Origin: BOG-994 sp049514215
Lineage (GTDB): Bacteria; Pseudomonadota; Gammaproteobacteria; Burkholderiales; Burkholderiaceae_D
DNA length: 64,000 nucleotides
NCBI GenBank assembly: GCA_049514215.1
Contig: JBEKVI010000008.1
Location: forward strand, 41,168 to 105,167
Reading direction: 5' to 3'
Position numbers and translations under genes: made by a program. Shown in pieces: positions 50,042-58,826 of the stretch (position 1 is its first letter; each line of letters begins with the position of its first letter). Under the pieces are notes generated by a model. It was not told where the DNA came from and did not search any database. It worked only from the letters and a program-made list of their open reading frames with translations.

Positions 50042-51277
50042 ATGAAACTGCATCCTCATGCGTTCTCTTTGTGCCGTGCCGCCCTCATTGCACTTCTGGG
50101 TCTCGTCCTTGGTTCCTGCGAAAAGAAGGAAGCGCCCAAGGCAAGCGCACCTGTCGAGGTGGGGGTGGTCAAGCTTGTCGCGCAACCGCTGCAGGTGATC
50201 ACCGAACTGCCCGGCCGGACCAACGCGACGCTCACCTCCCAGGTGCGCGCGCGTGTCGATGGGATCGTTCTCAAGCGCGCCTTCGTGGAAGGCACCGACG
50301 TCAAGGCCGGACAGATTCTTTTTCGGATCGACCCTGCTCCCTATCGCGCCAGTCTCGAAAGCGCTCAGGCAACCTTGATGCGCGCGCAGGCGAATGTCGC
50401 CTCAACCAAGGCTCAGGCCGAGCGCTACAAGATCCTGGCCGAAGGCAATGCCATCAGCAAGCAGGATTACGATAACGCGGTGGCTTCCGCAGGTCAGGCC
50501 AGCGCGGACGTCGCCTCGGGACAGGCGGCGGTCCAGACGGCGACCATCAATCTGGGCTACACCGATGTCACGGCACCCATCGCAGGCCGCATCGGCGTGG
50601 CGCAGGTGACCGAAGGAGCCTACGTGCAGGCCTCGGCGGCAACGCTTCTGGCGGTCGTCCAGCAGATCGATCCGATCTATGTGGATCTGAACCAGTCGAG
50701 CGTCGAAGGCTTGCGGCTGCGGCGGGAAGCCGCCTCCGGCCAGATCAAGCTTGACGGTCCTGATCAAACCAAGGTCACGCTCACGCTCGAGGACGGGACC
50801 AAGTACGCGCGCACAGGGCGGCTGCAGTTCACGGATATCACGGTGGATCAGACCACGGGAACGGTGACGGTCCGCGCGATTTTTCCCAATCCGGATCACG
50901 TCCTGCTGCCTGGAATGTTCGTTCGAGCTGCGATCGAAGAAGGCGTACAGCAGGACGGCCTCTTGGTGCCGCAGGTCGCCGTGACTCACGACCAGAAAGG
51001 GCAGGCGACGGTCCTCGTGGTGGGCGATGACAATAAGGTGGTCTTGAAATCGCTCGTCACCGGTCGCACAATGGGATCGAACTGGATCGTGGTCTCTGGG
51101 CTTTCGGCCGGTGACCGGGTGATTGTCGAGGGCCTGCAAAAAGTGCAGCCGGGTGCGACCGTGAAGCCCGTCGAGGCGGTCAATCCGGAGGGACGAAGTG
51201 TGTCGGCGGGCGTGGTCACAGGCCCCGCCCGCTCCCAGCAAGACGATGCGAAGGCCGCGCCCGCGGCCGGTCATTGA
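50042..51277 (+). CDS. RND efflux periplasmic adaptor (AcrA/MexA-like lipoprotein)
   Basis: 411 residues from ATG 50042 (GTG 50039 is an alternative). Lipoprotein signal ALIALLGLVLGSC with Cys about residue 23. Adaptor motifs: VITELPGRTNATLTSQVRAR (lipoyl start), VDGIVLKRAFVEGTDVKAGQ, LFRIDPAPYRASLESAQATL (hairpin start), NLGYTDVTAPIAGRIG, GTVTVRAIFPNPDHVLLPGM and GDRVIVEGLQKVQPGATVKP. First gene of an adaptor-pump-channel operon with 18 bp to the pump gene. Confidence 0.95.
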   Translation: MKLHPHAFSLCRAALIALLGLVLGSCEKKEAPKASAPVEVGVVKLVAQPLQVITELPGRTNATLTSQVRARVDGIVLKRAFVEGTDVKAGQILFRIDPAPYRASLESAQATLMRAQANVASTKAQAERYKILAEGNAISKQDYDNAVASAGQASADVASGQAAVQTATINLGYTDVTAPIAGRIGVAQVTEGAYVQASAATLLAVVQQIDPIYVDLNQSSVEGLRLRREAASGQIKLDGPDQTKVTLTLEDGTKYARTGRLQFTDITVDQTTGTVTVRAIFPNPDHVLLPGMFVRAAIEEGVQQDGLLVPQVAVTHDQKGQATVLVVGDDNKVVLKSLVTGRTMGSNWIVVSGLSAGDRVIVEGLQKVQPGATVKPVEAVNPEGRSVSAGVVTGPARSQQDDAKAAPAAGH

Positions 51278-51295
51278 TCCGCGGCCGGCGCCAAC

Positions 51296-54200
51296 ATGGT
51301 CAAGTTCTTCATCGAAAGGCCGATCTTTGCGATCGTTCTTGCGATCATCCTGATGCTCGCGGGCGGCCTGGCCATCACCACGTTGCCCATCGCGCAATAT
51401 CCAACGATCGCCCCGCCTTCGATCCAGATCCGCGCAACCTATCCGGGCGCCTCGGCCAAAACGGTCGAGAACACCGTGGTGCAGGTCATCGAGCAGCAGA
51501 TGAACGGGCTCGACAACCTCTTGTATCTGTCCTCGACGAGCGACGACACGGGGTTGGCGCAGACGACTTTGACCTTCGCTGCGGGAACGGACCCCAACAT
51601 CGCGCAGGTCCAGGTGGAGAACAAGCTGCAGCTGGCCACGCCCTTGCTCCCGCAAGCGGTCCAACAGGCCGGGATCGCTGTGACGAAATCGAGCAGCAGC
51701 TTTTTGATGATCATGGCCTTCATCTCCACCGATGGGAGCATGAACCGCTACGATTTGACCAACTACATTGCCTCGCACATCCAGGACCCGGTAAGCCGCG
51801 TCAATGGCGTCGGAACGGTCACCCTTTTTGGCACGCAGTATGCGATTCGCATCTGGCTTGACCCGAACAAGCTCGACAGCTACGGGCTCACCCCTGTTGA
51901 TGTGTCCAGTGCCTTGACCGCACAAAACGTGCAGATCGCCGCCGGATCGCTCGGCGGCCTGCCGGCCGTAAGCGGGCAGCAACTGACGGCAGCCATCACT
52001 GAAGCGACGCTGCTGCGCACTCCGGCCGAATTCGGCAACATTCTTCTCAAGGTCAACCCGAACGGTTCCCAGGTTCGCATTCGCGATGTGGCGCGTATTG
52101 AACTGGGCGGAGAAAACTACAACACCGATACCAAGTTTAACGGCGCGCCTGCCGGAGGCTTCGGCATCCAGCTGGCCACCGGGGCCAACGCCTTGGCCAC
52201 GGCCAAAGCGGTCCGCGCCAGGGTCCAACAGCTTTCCGCGTTTTTCCCGCACGGCATGCAGGTGCGTTATGCCTACGACACATCGCCGTTCGTCCAGATT
52301 TCGATCGAGGAAGTGGTCAAGACCCTCTTTGAGGGCATCGGGCTCGTTTTTCTCGTGATGTACCTGTTCTTGCAGAATCTGCGCGCCACGCTCATCCCGA
52401 CCATTGCCGTGCCGGTGGTTTTGCTCGGAACCTTCGGCATCATGGCTGCCGCGGGATTTTCGATCAATACGCTCACCATGTTCGGGCTCGTCTTGGCCAT
52501 TGGGCTGCTCGTCGATGACGCGATTGTCGTCGTCGAGAACGTCGAGCGGGTCATGGCCGAGGAAGGACTCTCGCCGCTCGAGGCGACCCGCAAAGCCATG
52601 AGCCAGATCACGGGCGCGCTGGTCGGGGTGGCCCTTGTGCTGTCGGCCGTGTTTATCCCCTCGGCTTTCTCGGGCGGCTCGGTCGGTGCGATTTATCGCC
52701 AGTTTTCGTTGACCATCGTGGCCGCGATGATCCTCTCGGTGATCGTCGCGCTCGTTCTGACGCCCGCCCTGTGCGCCTTGATCCTAAAGCCGGTGCCGCA
52801 CGGGCATGTCCAACGACGCGGGTTTTTCGGTTGGTTTAACCGGGCATTCGAAGCCAGCCGCGTGCGCTACCACGACGGAGTCCAGCATGTGATCGCACGG
52901 GCTGCGCGCTGGTTTCTCATCTACCTGGTCGTGATCGCCGCCGTTGTGTTCCTCTTTTTGCGCATGCCCACCTCTTTCTTGCCGGACGAAGACCAGGGAA
53001 CCTTCTTCATCCAGGTACAAACGCCGCCCGGCGCGACCCAGGGCAGGACCCAGGCTGCGCTCGATGACGTCGCCAACTATCTTTTGGAGAAGGAGTCGCA
53101 GTCCGTCGACGGCGCCTTGGAGGTCACCGGCTTTAACTTCGCCGGACGGGGTCAGAATTCGGGGCTTCTGTTCGTGCGCCTGAAGGACTGGAGCGTGCGT
53201 GGCGCCACAGACCTGAAGGTTCAAGCCCTCATTCAGCGCATCGGAAGGCGGTTTGCGACCTATAAGGAGGCCAACGTCATTCCGATCAACCCGCCGCCCA
53301 TTCCCGAGCTTGGAACGGCGGCTGGCTTTGACTTCGAGCTCGAGGATCAAGGGGGGCTCGGTCACGATGAATTGATGGCGGCCCGCAACCAGCTTTTGAA
53401 GCTGGCCCGCGAGAACCCCGACCTTGCGCTCGTGCGCCCCAACGGCCTGAACGACAACCCTCAGTTTGCCGTCGACATCGACCGGGAGAAGGCCAACGCC
53501 CTGGGCGTCTCCGCGGCCTCGATCGATCAGACCTTCTCGATCGCCTGGGCATCGCAGTACGTGAATAACTTTCTCGATGTCGATAACCGGATCAAGAAAG
53601 TGTATGTCCAGGTCGATGCGCCGTTTCGCATGAATCCCGACGATTTGGGCCTCTACTACGTCCGCAACGCCCAAGGCACGATGGTCCCGTTTACGGCCTT
53701 TGCGAACAGCCATTGGATCTTCGGCTCGCCCAAGCTCGAGCGCTACAACGGGATCTCCAGCATGGAGATCCAGGGACAGGCCGCCGCGGGCAAGAGCTCG
53801 GGTGAGGCCATGAACGTCATCCAGGATCTGGCCGCAAAGTTGCCGCGTGGCATCGGTTACGAGTGGACCGGATTGTCGTTTCAGGAGAGGCTCTCGGGCT
53901 CCCAGGCACCGTTCCTGTATGCGATTTCCGTACTCGTGGTGTTCCTCAGCCTTGCCGCGCTCTATGAAAGTTGGTCGATTCCCGTGTCGGTCATTCTCGT
54001 GGTGCCACTGGGGGTGATCGGGGCCCTCCTGGCCGCAACGCTGCGCGGGCTGTCCAACGATGTGTACTTTCAGGTGGGGCTTTTGACGACCGTCGGGCTA
54101 TCGGCGAAAAACGCCATCCTGATCGTCGAATTCGCGCGCGAACTCCAGGCGCAAGGTCGCACTCCGATCGAGGCGGCCATCGAGGCGGCGCGCCTGAGGC

Positions 54201-54445
54201 TTCGACCGATCCTCATGACATCCATGGCCTTTATCCTGGGTGTATTGCCGCTTGCGATCAGTAACGGTGCCGGATCCGGCAGTCAACATGCCATCGGAAC
54301 CGGGGTGATCGGCGGGATGCTCACGGCCACCTTTCTTGCGATCTTCATGATTCCCATGTTTTTTGTGGTCATCGTGAAGCGCTTCGGACGCAGCAAGTCA
54401 GCGCCCAAGGCCGCTTCCGAAAATCCGACTGCGCCCGCCCAATGA
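51296..54445 (+). CDS. RND multidrug efflux pump (AcrB/MexB-like, HAE1)
   Basis: 1049 residues, the normal length. Proton-driven drug/H+ antiporter of the inner membrane. MVKFFIERPIFAIVLAIILM starts TM1; TYPGASAKTVENTVVQVIEQ, LGLVLAIGLLVDDAIVVVEN (TM4 with the Asp pair of the proton relay) and the TM10 GLSAKNAILIVEFA with the Lys partner are present. GAIYRQFSLTIVAAM and the C-terminal TGVIGGMLTATFLAIFMIPM are typical of HAE1 pumps. Overlaps the outer-membrane channel gene by 4 bp. Confidence 0.97.
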   Translation: MVKFFIERPIFAIVLAIILMLAGGLAITTLPIAQYPTIAPPSIQIRATYPGASAKTVENTVVQVIEQQMNGLDNLLYLSSTSDDTGLAQTTLTFAAGTDPNIAQVQVENKLQLATPLLPQAVQQAGIAVTKSSSSFLMIMAFISTDGSMNRYDLTNYIASHIQDPVSRVNGVGTVTLFGTQYAIRIWLDPNKLDSYGLTPVDVSSALTAQNVQIAAGSLGGLPAVSGQQLTAAITEATLLRTPAEFGNILLKVNPNGSQVRIRDVARIELGGENYNTDTKFNGAPAGGFGIQLATGANALATAKAVRARVQQLSAFFPHGMQVRYAYDTSPFVQISIEEVVKTLFEGIGLVFLVMYLFLQNLRATLIPTIAVPVVLLGTFGIMAAAGFSINTLTMFGLVLAIGLLVDDAIVVVENVERVMAEEGLSPLEATRKAMSQITGALVGVALVLSAVFIPSAFSGGSVGAIYRQFSLTIVAAMILSVIVALVLTPALCALILKPVPHGHVQRRGFFGWFNRAFEASRVRYHDGVQHVIARAARWFLIYLVVIAAVVFLFLRMPTSFLPDEDQGTFFIQVQTPPGATQGRTQAALDDVANYLLEKESQSVDGALEVTGFNFAGRGQNSGLLFVRLKDWSVRGATDLKVQALIQRIGRRFATYKEANVIPINPPPIPELGTAAGFDFELEDQGGLGHDELMAARNQLLKLARENPDLALVRPNGLNDNPQFAVDIDREKANALGVSAASIDQTFSIAWASQYVNNFLDVDNRIKKVYVQVDAPFRMNPDDLGLYYVRNAQGTMVPFTAFANSHWIFGSPKLERYNGISSMEIQGQAAAGKSSGEAMNVIQDLAAKLPRGIGYEWTGLSFQERLSGSQAPFLYAISVLVVFLSLAALYESWSIPVSVILVVPLGVIGALLAATLRGLSNDVYFQVGLLTTVGLSAKNAILIVEFARELQAQGRTPIEAAIEAARLRLRPILMTSMAFILGVLPLAISNGAGSGSQHAIGTGVIGGMLTATFLAIFMIPMFFVVIVKRFGRSKSAPKAASENPTAPAQ

Positions 54446-55926
54446 GAAGTCCGACGCCAAGCCGGTGCTGGATCGTCGTTTTGGCGGCGACCCTTGGCGC
54501 CTGTACGCTCGAACCCGAGTATCACCGCCCCGATCTGCCCGTGGCCAACGCCTATCCTACGGGGGAAGCGTATGTCTCCAGGGTCCATCCCGAGGTGGGC
54601 CGCGCGCTGCCACCCTCTGAGTCCGAGGCAACGGCCGCGGATCTGGGTTGGCGCGATTTCCTGCGCGACGTGCGGCTGCAGCGGCTCGTCGAGCTGGCGC
54701 TGAAGAACAATCGTGACTTAAGGGTCGCGATTCTGAATGTGGAAACCGCCCGGGCCCAGTACGGCATCCAAAGAGCGGCCCTACTGCCTAGCGTGGCCGC
54801 CAACGCCAACGCGGTGCGCGCGCGCGGCAGCATCAGCCTGTTTGAGCCCAGCAACAAGGTGATCAACGCCTTCGAGGCCTATGTCTCGGTGAGCTGGGAG
54901 CTCGATTTCTTCGGCAAGGTCAGAAGCCTGGAGAAAGCGGCCTTGGAGCAGTACCTGGCGACTTCGCAGGCGCGCAAGTCGGCGGAGATCCTGCTCGTCT
55001 CGGAGGTGGCGAACCAGTATCTGACTCTCGTTGCCGATGACGAGGCGCTCAAGGTCACCGACGACACCTTGCGCGTGGCCCAGGAATCGTTCCGGCTGAC
55101 CCAGATGCAGTTCGACACGGGCACCGGATCTGAGCTCGATCTACGCGAGGCCGAGGGCGCCTTGGAGCAGGCCAAGGCCCAGCTCGCTGCCCAGAAACGA
55201 GCCCGCGCGCAGGCCGAGAACGCTTTGGTGCTCCTGGTGGGCAGCGCACTGCCTGCCGATTTGCCGCAAGGAGATGATCTGGAGCAGCAGTCGCTCGTGA
55301 CCGATGTGCCCTCGGGTCTTCCTTCCGACCTGATCGAACGCAGGCCGGATATCGAGCAGGCCGAGTACCAGCTCATGGCGGCCAATGCCAACATCGGTGC
55401 CGCCCGCGCGGCCTTTTTTCCGTCGATCTCCTTGACCGGAGTGGCGGGATCCGTCAGCCCTTATCTGCATCAGCTGTTTCAGTCGGGGACCGGGTCCTGG
55501 GCCCTGGAGCCGGGCATCACCCTGCCGATCTTTACGGGCGGCCTGAACACGTCCAACCTGGAGCAGGCCAAGGCCCAGCAGGCGATCGCGGTAGCGCAGT
55601 ATGAAAAGACGATCCAGACCGCGTTTCGCGAAGTCGCCGATGGTCTTACCGCGCGCGCAACCTACGAGGACCAGGTCGACTCGCTCAACCGCCTGGTCGC
55701 GGCGCAGCAACGCCGCCTGCAGCTCGCCCAGCTGCGGTATCGCACGGGAGTCGACAGCTATCTGACGTTGCTTACGGCACAGACCGACCTGAACAACGCC
55801 CAGCTCTCGCGCGTGACCACGAGCCTCGATCGTCTGACCAACCTCGTTACACTGTATGAGGACCTGGGTGGTGGCTGGGTTGAACATCAAGGCGACGCGC
55901 CCCGCGACAGCAGCGCACCACCCTAG
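54442..55926 (+). CDS. RND outer-membrane channel lipoprotein (OprM/NodT family)
   Basis: 494 residues. Lipoprotein signal CWIVVLAATLGAC followed by TLEPEYHRPDLPV. Motifs: DLGWRDFLRDVRLQRLVELA, LKNNRDLRVAILNVETARAQ, PSDLIERRPDIEQAEYQLMA and the closing ALYEDLGGGW-type VTLYEDLGGGW. Two OEP repeats. ATGA overlap with the pump gene completes a tripartite efflux operon under the divergent MarR regulator. A second, distinct channel gene lies at 339-1811. Confidence 0.96.
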   Translation: MRSPTPSRCWIVVLAATLGACTLEPEYHRPDLPVANAYPTGEAYVSRVHPEVGRALPPSESEATAADLGWRDFLRDVRLQRLVELALKNNRDLRVAILNVETARAQYGIQRAALLPSVAANANAVRARGSISLFEPSNKVINAFEAYVSVSWELDFFGKVRSLEKAALEQYLATSQARKSAEILLVSEVANQYLTLVADDEALKVTDDTLRVAQESFRLTQMQFDTGTGSELDLREAEGALEQAKAQLAAQKRARAQAENALVLLVGSALPADLPQGDDLEQQSLVTDVPSGLPSDLIERRPDIEQAEYQLMAANANIGAARAAFFPSISLTGVAGSVSPYLHQLFQSGTGSWALEPGITLPIFTGGLNTSNLEQAKAQQAIAVAQYEKTIQTAFREVADGLTARATYEDQVDSLNRLVAAQQRRLQLAQLRYRTGVDSYLTLLTAQTDLNNAQLSRVTTSLDRLTNLVTLYEDLGGGWVEHQGDAPRDSSAPP

Positions 55927-56024
55927 ATCGCCCGCAATCGAAGACCGGTCTCACTAAGGGTTCTTCTGCGAGTTGCAACCCGTATACTCCCTTGGATACG
56001 CGTTCTTGAAAGATAGGCGGCTTC

Positions 56025-57158
56025 GTGGCCGAGAACCCAGAAATCCAGTGGAGCGAGAACGGGGTGCCGTGTACCGCCCTGTGGCATTCGGAAAGTGGTC
56101 ACGCTCCGCCCAAACGCGTCGTCGTCGCAGATGATCGCATGACGGCCGATGCGGCCTATCGACTCGCCTCGCAGGGGACCTCGATCTTGTGGCGCGGCGA
56201 CTTTCAGAACGCACGCCAGATGTTGCATGCCTTGGCGCGCCGCATCGATCGCAAATCGCCCAAGCCCGGAGATTCGGCGCGCGATTCCTTTCATTTGCTG
56301 CGCCAGGCTCAAGCGCAGCGCGCCCGCATCCTCGGGGCCCTGCTGCTGCCCTTCGAGACCGATTACGCCATTCCCCTGCGCCGAGCCCCGGACGTCCGCC
56401 TGGCCTGCAGCGAGGTGCTGGGCCCCTCTACGGGCCCTTCGGTGCTTTCACTGCGTGAGCTGCTGGGATTGATCGGGGCGCACGAGTGGCGCAAGAAAGG
56501 GATCGAACTCGCACCCGTGGGCGAGCGCATCTATCCCCACTACGGTGTATTTGCTCCCGTACGCTCGGAATATCTCGACCTGGTGGCAAAGGCACCCCTG
56601 CCGCCGGTGTCGCTCGCCTTTGACATCGGTACGGGAACGGGCGTTTTGTCCGTGCTCCTGGCCAAGCGGGGTGTGGCGCGCATCGTCGCGACCGACCAAG
56701 AACCGCGGGCCTTGACGTGCGCCCGCGAGAACATCGCAAGGCTGGGGCTCGAACACACGATCACCGTTCAGGAGGCCGATCTGTTTCCCGTCGGGCGTGC
56801 GGACCTCATCGTGTGTAACCCGCCATGGATTCCGTCGCGGCCGAGTTCGCCCCTCGAGCAGGCGATCTTTGATCCCCACAGCCGCATGCTCCTGGGCTAT
56901 CTGGGCGGCCTTAAAGAGCACCTGGAAGAAGGCGGCGAAGGCTGGCTCATCCTTTCCGATATCGCGGAGCATCTCGGGCTTCGCACCCGCGCGGAACTGC
57001 TCGATGCATTTGCAGCGGCAAAGCTTAAGGTCATTGCCCAAAGCGAAGTGGTGCCCGTGCATCGCAAGGCCCACGATCCAGACGATCCGCTCTCTTTTGC
57101 GCGACGCGCCGAGCGCACCTCGTTGTGGCGGCTTGCCGTGGACGATCGGCCGGCCTAA
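56025..57158 (+). CDS. Class I SAM-dependent methyltransferase (HemK/PrmC-like domain)
   Basis: 377 residues from a GTG at 56025. The C-terminal half is a Rossmann methyltransferase: LAFDIGTGTGVLSVLLAKRG (motif I), IVATDQEPRALTCARENIAR (motif II) and DLIVCNPPWIPSRP (motif IV, NPPW for amino-group methylation). The N-terminal ~200 residues (with RVVVADDRMTADAAYRLASQ and LLLPFETDYAIPLRR) are not the PrmC N-domain and I do not recognise them. Likely modifies a protein, RNA or small-molecule amine; the target is unknown. Confidence 0.85.
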   Translation: MAENPEIQWSENGVPCTALWHSESGHAPPKRVVVADDRMTADAAYRLASQGTSILWRGDFQNARQMLHALARRIDRKSPKPGDSARDSFHLLRQAQAQRARILGALLLPFETDYAIPLRRAPDVRLACSEVLGPSTGPSVLSLRELLGLIGAHEWRKKGIELAPVGERIYPHYGVFAPVRSEYLDLVAKAPLPPVSLAFDIGTGTGVLSVLLAKRGVARIVATDQEPRALTCARENIARLGLEHTITVQEADLFPVGRADLIVCNPPWIPSRPSSPLEQAIFDPHSRMLLGYLGGLKEHLEEGGEGWLILSDIAEHLGLRTRAELLDAFAAAKLKVIAQSEVVPVHRKAHDPDDPLSFARRAERTSLWRLAVDDRPA

Positions 57159-57297
57159 GTGCGCCGGTCAGCACGAGGACACTCCAACCAATGGGCAGAT
57201 TTTTTTGGGCCTATGATGCTCGGATTCGATGGCGCCTGCACCCCCGGGCGCGGTCCACACGGGAATTCCCCTTTTTCCTCTCTTTGAAGGTGAATCT

Positions 57298-57666
57298 ATG
57301 GCTCGCAATATTTTGGACGAGGAGCACATCCATCCCGCCATTCGCGGGGCGATCGCTGCAAGTCAATCCGAGATCGTCAACGAAGTCAAACAGGCCATCG
57401 CATCGAATCCCATCGTCGTGATCGGCATGGCGCAGAATCCCTTTCCGCGTCGGGCCAGAAAAGCGCTCGACGCCGCGGGTATTCAGTATCGCTATCTCGA
57501 GTATGGAAGCTATCTTTCCGACTGGCGTCGCCGCAATGCACTGAAGATGTGGACGGGCTGGCCGACCTTTCCGATGATTTTTGTGCGTGGCGTTTTGATC
57601 GGAGGGGCCGCGGATCTGGAGCGGCTAAAAGAGAGCGGGGAACTGTCGCGGCTGCTTGCCACCTAA
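57298..57666 (+). CDS. Glutaredoxin-like (Grx4-type) protein lacking the active-site cysteine
   Basis: 122 residues from ATG 57298 (AAGG upstream). The fold resembles monothiol glutaredoxins: NPIVVIGMAQNPFPRRARKA, YRYLEYGSYLSDWRRRNALK, WTGWPTFPMIFVRGVLIGG and ADLERLKESGEL. Where GrxD has CGFS, this protein has NPFP, and there is no Cys in the whole chain. It keeps the cis-Pro loop (WPTFP) and the GG motif used to bind glutathione. It may bind glutathione or a cluster partner without redox catalysis. Confidence 0.85.
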   Translation: MARNILDEEHIHPAIRGAIAASQSEIVNEVKQAIASNPIVVIGMAQNPFPRRARKALDAAGIQYRYLEYGSYLSDWRRRNALKMWTGWPTFPMIFVRGVLIGGAADLERLKESGELSRLLAT

Positions 57667-57698
57667 TCTAGGTCATCGGATCCGCGTTCTCCGGTCGC

Positions 57699-57741
57699 AG
57701 CCGCCGCTACATCGGACTCCTGCGGCTTGGCGCTTTTTTTT
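57699..57741 (+). terminator. Probable intrinsic terminator after the glutaredoxin-like gene
   Basis: AGCCGC (57699-57704) can pair with GCGGCT (57722-57727), followed by TGGCGC and a run of eight T (57734-57741). The loop is long (17 nt), so efficiency is uncertain. Confidence 0.5.
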
Positions 57742-57780
57742 GACCCAGGCATTGCAGCGACGCGAAGGTATAACCCTGCC

Positions 57781-58797
57781 ATGAAAATCTCGGTATTGGA
57801 TCAATCGACTTGGGCGAAAGGGACGAGCTCGGATCAAGCGATTCGCGACACCTTGGAACTCGCGCGCTACTGCGATGCCTTGGGCTACCACCGGTACTGG
57901 GTATCCGAACACCATAACAGCGACAGCATTGTGGGCACTGCGCCCGAGGTCTTGATCGCGGCCATTGCGGCAACGACCAAGCAGATCCGCGTCGGCAGTG
58001 CAGGCGTGATGCTGCCGCATTACTCGGCGCTGAAGGTGGCCGAACAATTCCGCGTCCTCGAGGCCATCGCGCCAGGACGAATTGATTTGGGCGTGGGACG
58101 AGCGCCCGGATCGGATCGGCTGACGTCGCTTGCGCTTAACCCCTATTCGAACGCGGCCGAGGAATTTCCTCAGCAGGTCCGCGACCTCCAGGACTGGCTG
58201 AACGCCGAACCCCTAGTCGAGGGCCATCCGTTCCAGATGATCAAGGCACATCCCCAGGGACCCACCAGTCCTGAGATTTGGATGCTGGGCAGCTCCGACT
58301 ATGGCGCTCGCCTCGCCGCTCATTTCGGACTTCCTTATGCTTTCGCCTATTTCTTTACCGAAGGCAGAGGCGCCGCGGAGGCGATGCAACTCTATCGCGC
58401 GCACTATCGTCCAAGCGAGCGTCATGCGCGGCCGTATTCGGCAATCTGCGTCTGGGCGCTCGCCGCCGACAGCGAACGCGAGGCGAGGCGGCTTCTCATG
58501 ACGCGCGAATACTGGCGAATCGGTTTCGAGAAGAATGTTCGTCTGCCCTTGGTCTCGCCAGAGGAGGCGGCGGCCTACCCGTACACCGACGCCGAACGAG
58601 CGACCCTGGAGGCCTTGCGTCAAAAGGCCATGGTGGGCACTGGCGAGGTGGTGCGCGCAAAGCTCGAAGAAGTGGCGCAGCGTCTCGAGATCGACGAACT
58701 CGTCGTTGTCACCTGGACCTACGACAAGGCTGCGCGCCTGCGATCGTACGCGCTCCTGGCAGAGGCCTTCGGCCTGGTGGCAAACGAGCCCGCTTAG
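57781..58797 (+). CDS. Luciferase-like flavin monooxygenase (LLM class, MsnO8-type)
   Basis: 338 residues from ATG 57781. MKISVLDQSTWAKGTSSDQA, ARYCDALGYHRYWVSEHHNS, VGSAGVMLPHYSALKVAEQF and GRIDLGVGRAPGSDRLTSLA are characteristic of the MsnO8-like group of LLM flavoproteins. It would use FMNH2 from a separate reductase to hydroxylate or oxidise an unknown substrate. No partner reductase is adjacent. Convergent with the serine hydrolase gene. Confidence 0.92.
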   Translation: MKISVLDQSTWAKGTSSDQAIRDTLELARYCDALGYHRYWVSEHHNSDSIVGTAPEVLIAAIAATTKQIRVGSAGVMLPHYSALKVAEQFRVLEAIAPGRIDLGVGRAPGSDRLTSLALNPYSNAAEEFPQQVRDLQDWLNAEPLVEGHPFQMIKAHPQGPTSPEIWMLGSSDYGARLAAHFGLPYAFAYFFTEGRGAAEAMQLYRAHYRPSERHARPYSAICVWALAADSEREARRLLMTREYWRIGFEKNVRLPLVSPEEAAAYPYTDAERATLEALRQKAMVGTGEVVRAKLEEVAQRLEIDELVVVTWTYDKAARLRSYALLAEAFGLVANEPA

Positions 58798-58804
58798 CAC
58801 GGCG

Positions 58805-58826
58805 CGCACGGCCGGTCAGCCGTGCG
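58805..58826. terminator. Hairpin between convergent genes, possible bidirectional terminator
   Basis: CGCACGGC, loop CGGTCA, GCCGTGCG: a perfect 8-bp GC stem 8 bp after the monooxygenase stop, overlapping the last codons of the convergent hydrolase. No U-run on either side. Confidence 0.4.

Noticed and set aside
50402..52252. 616-codon minus-strand frame across the RND adaptor and pump genes
   Set aside because: Runs antisense through two clear genes; translation is Arg/His/Gly-rich without any recognisable motif.
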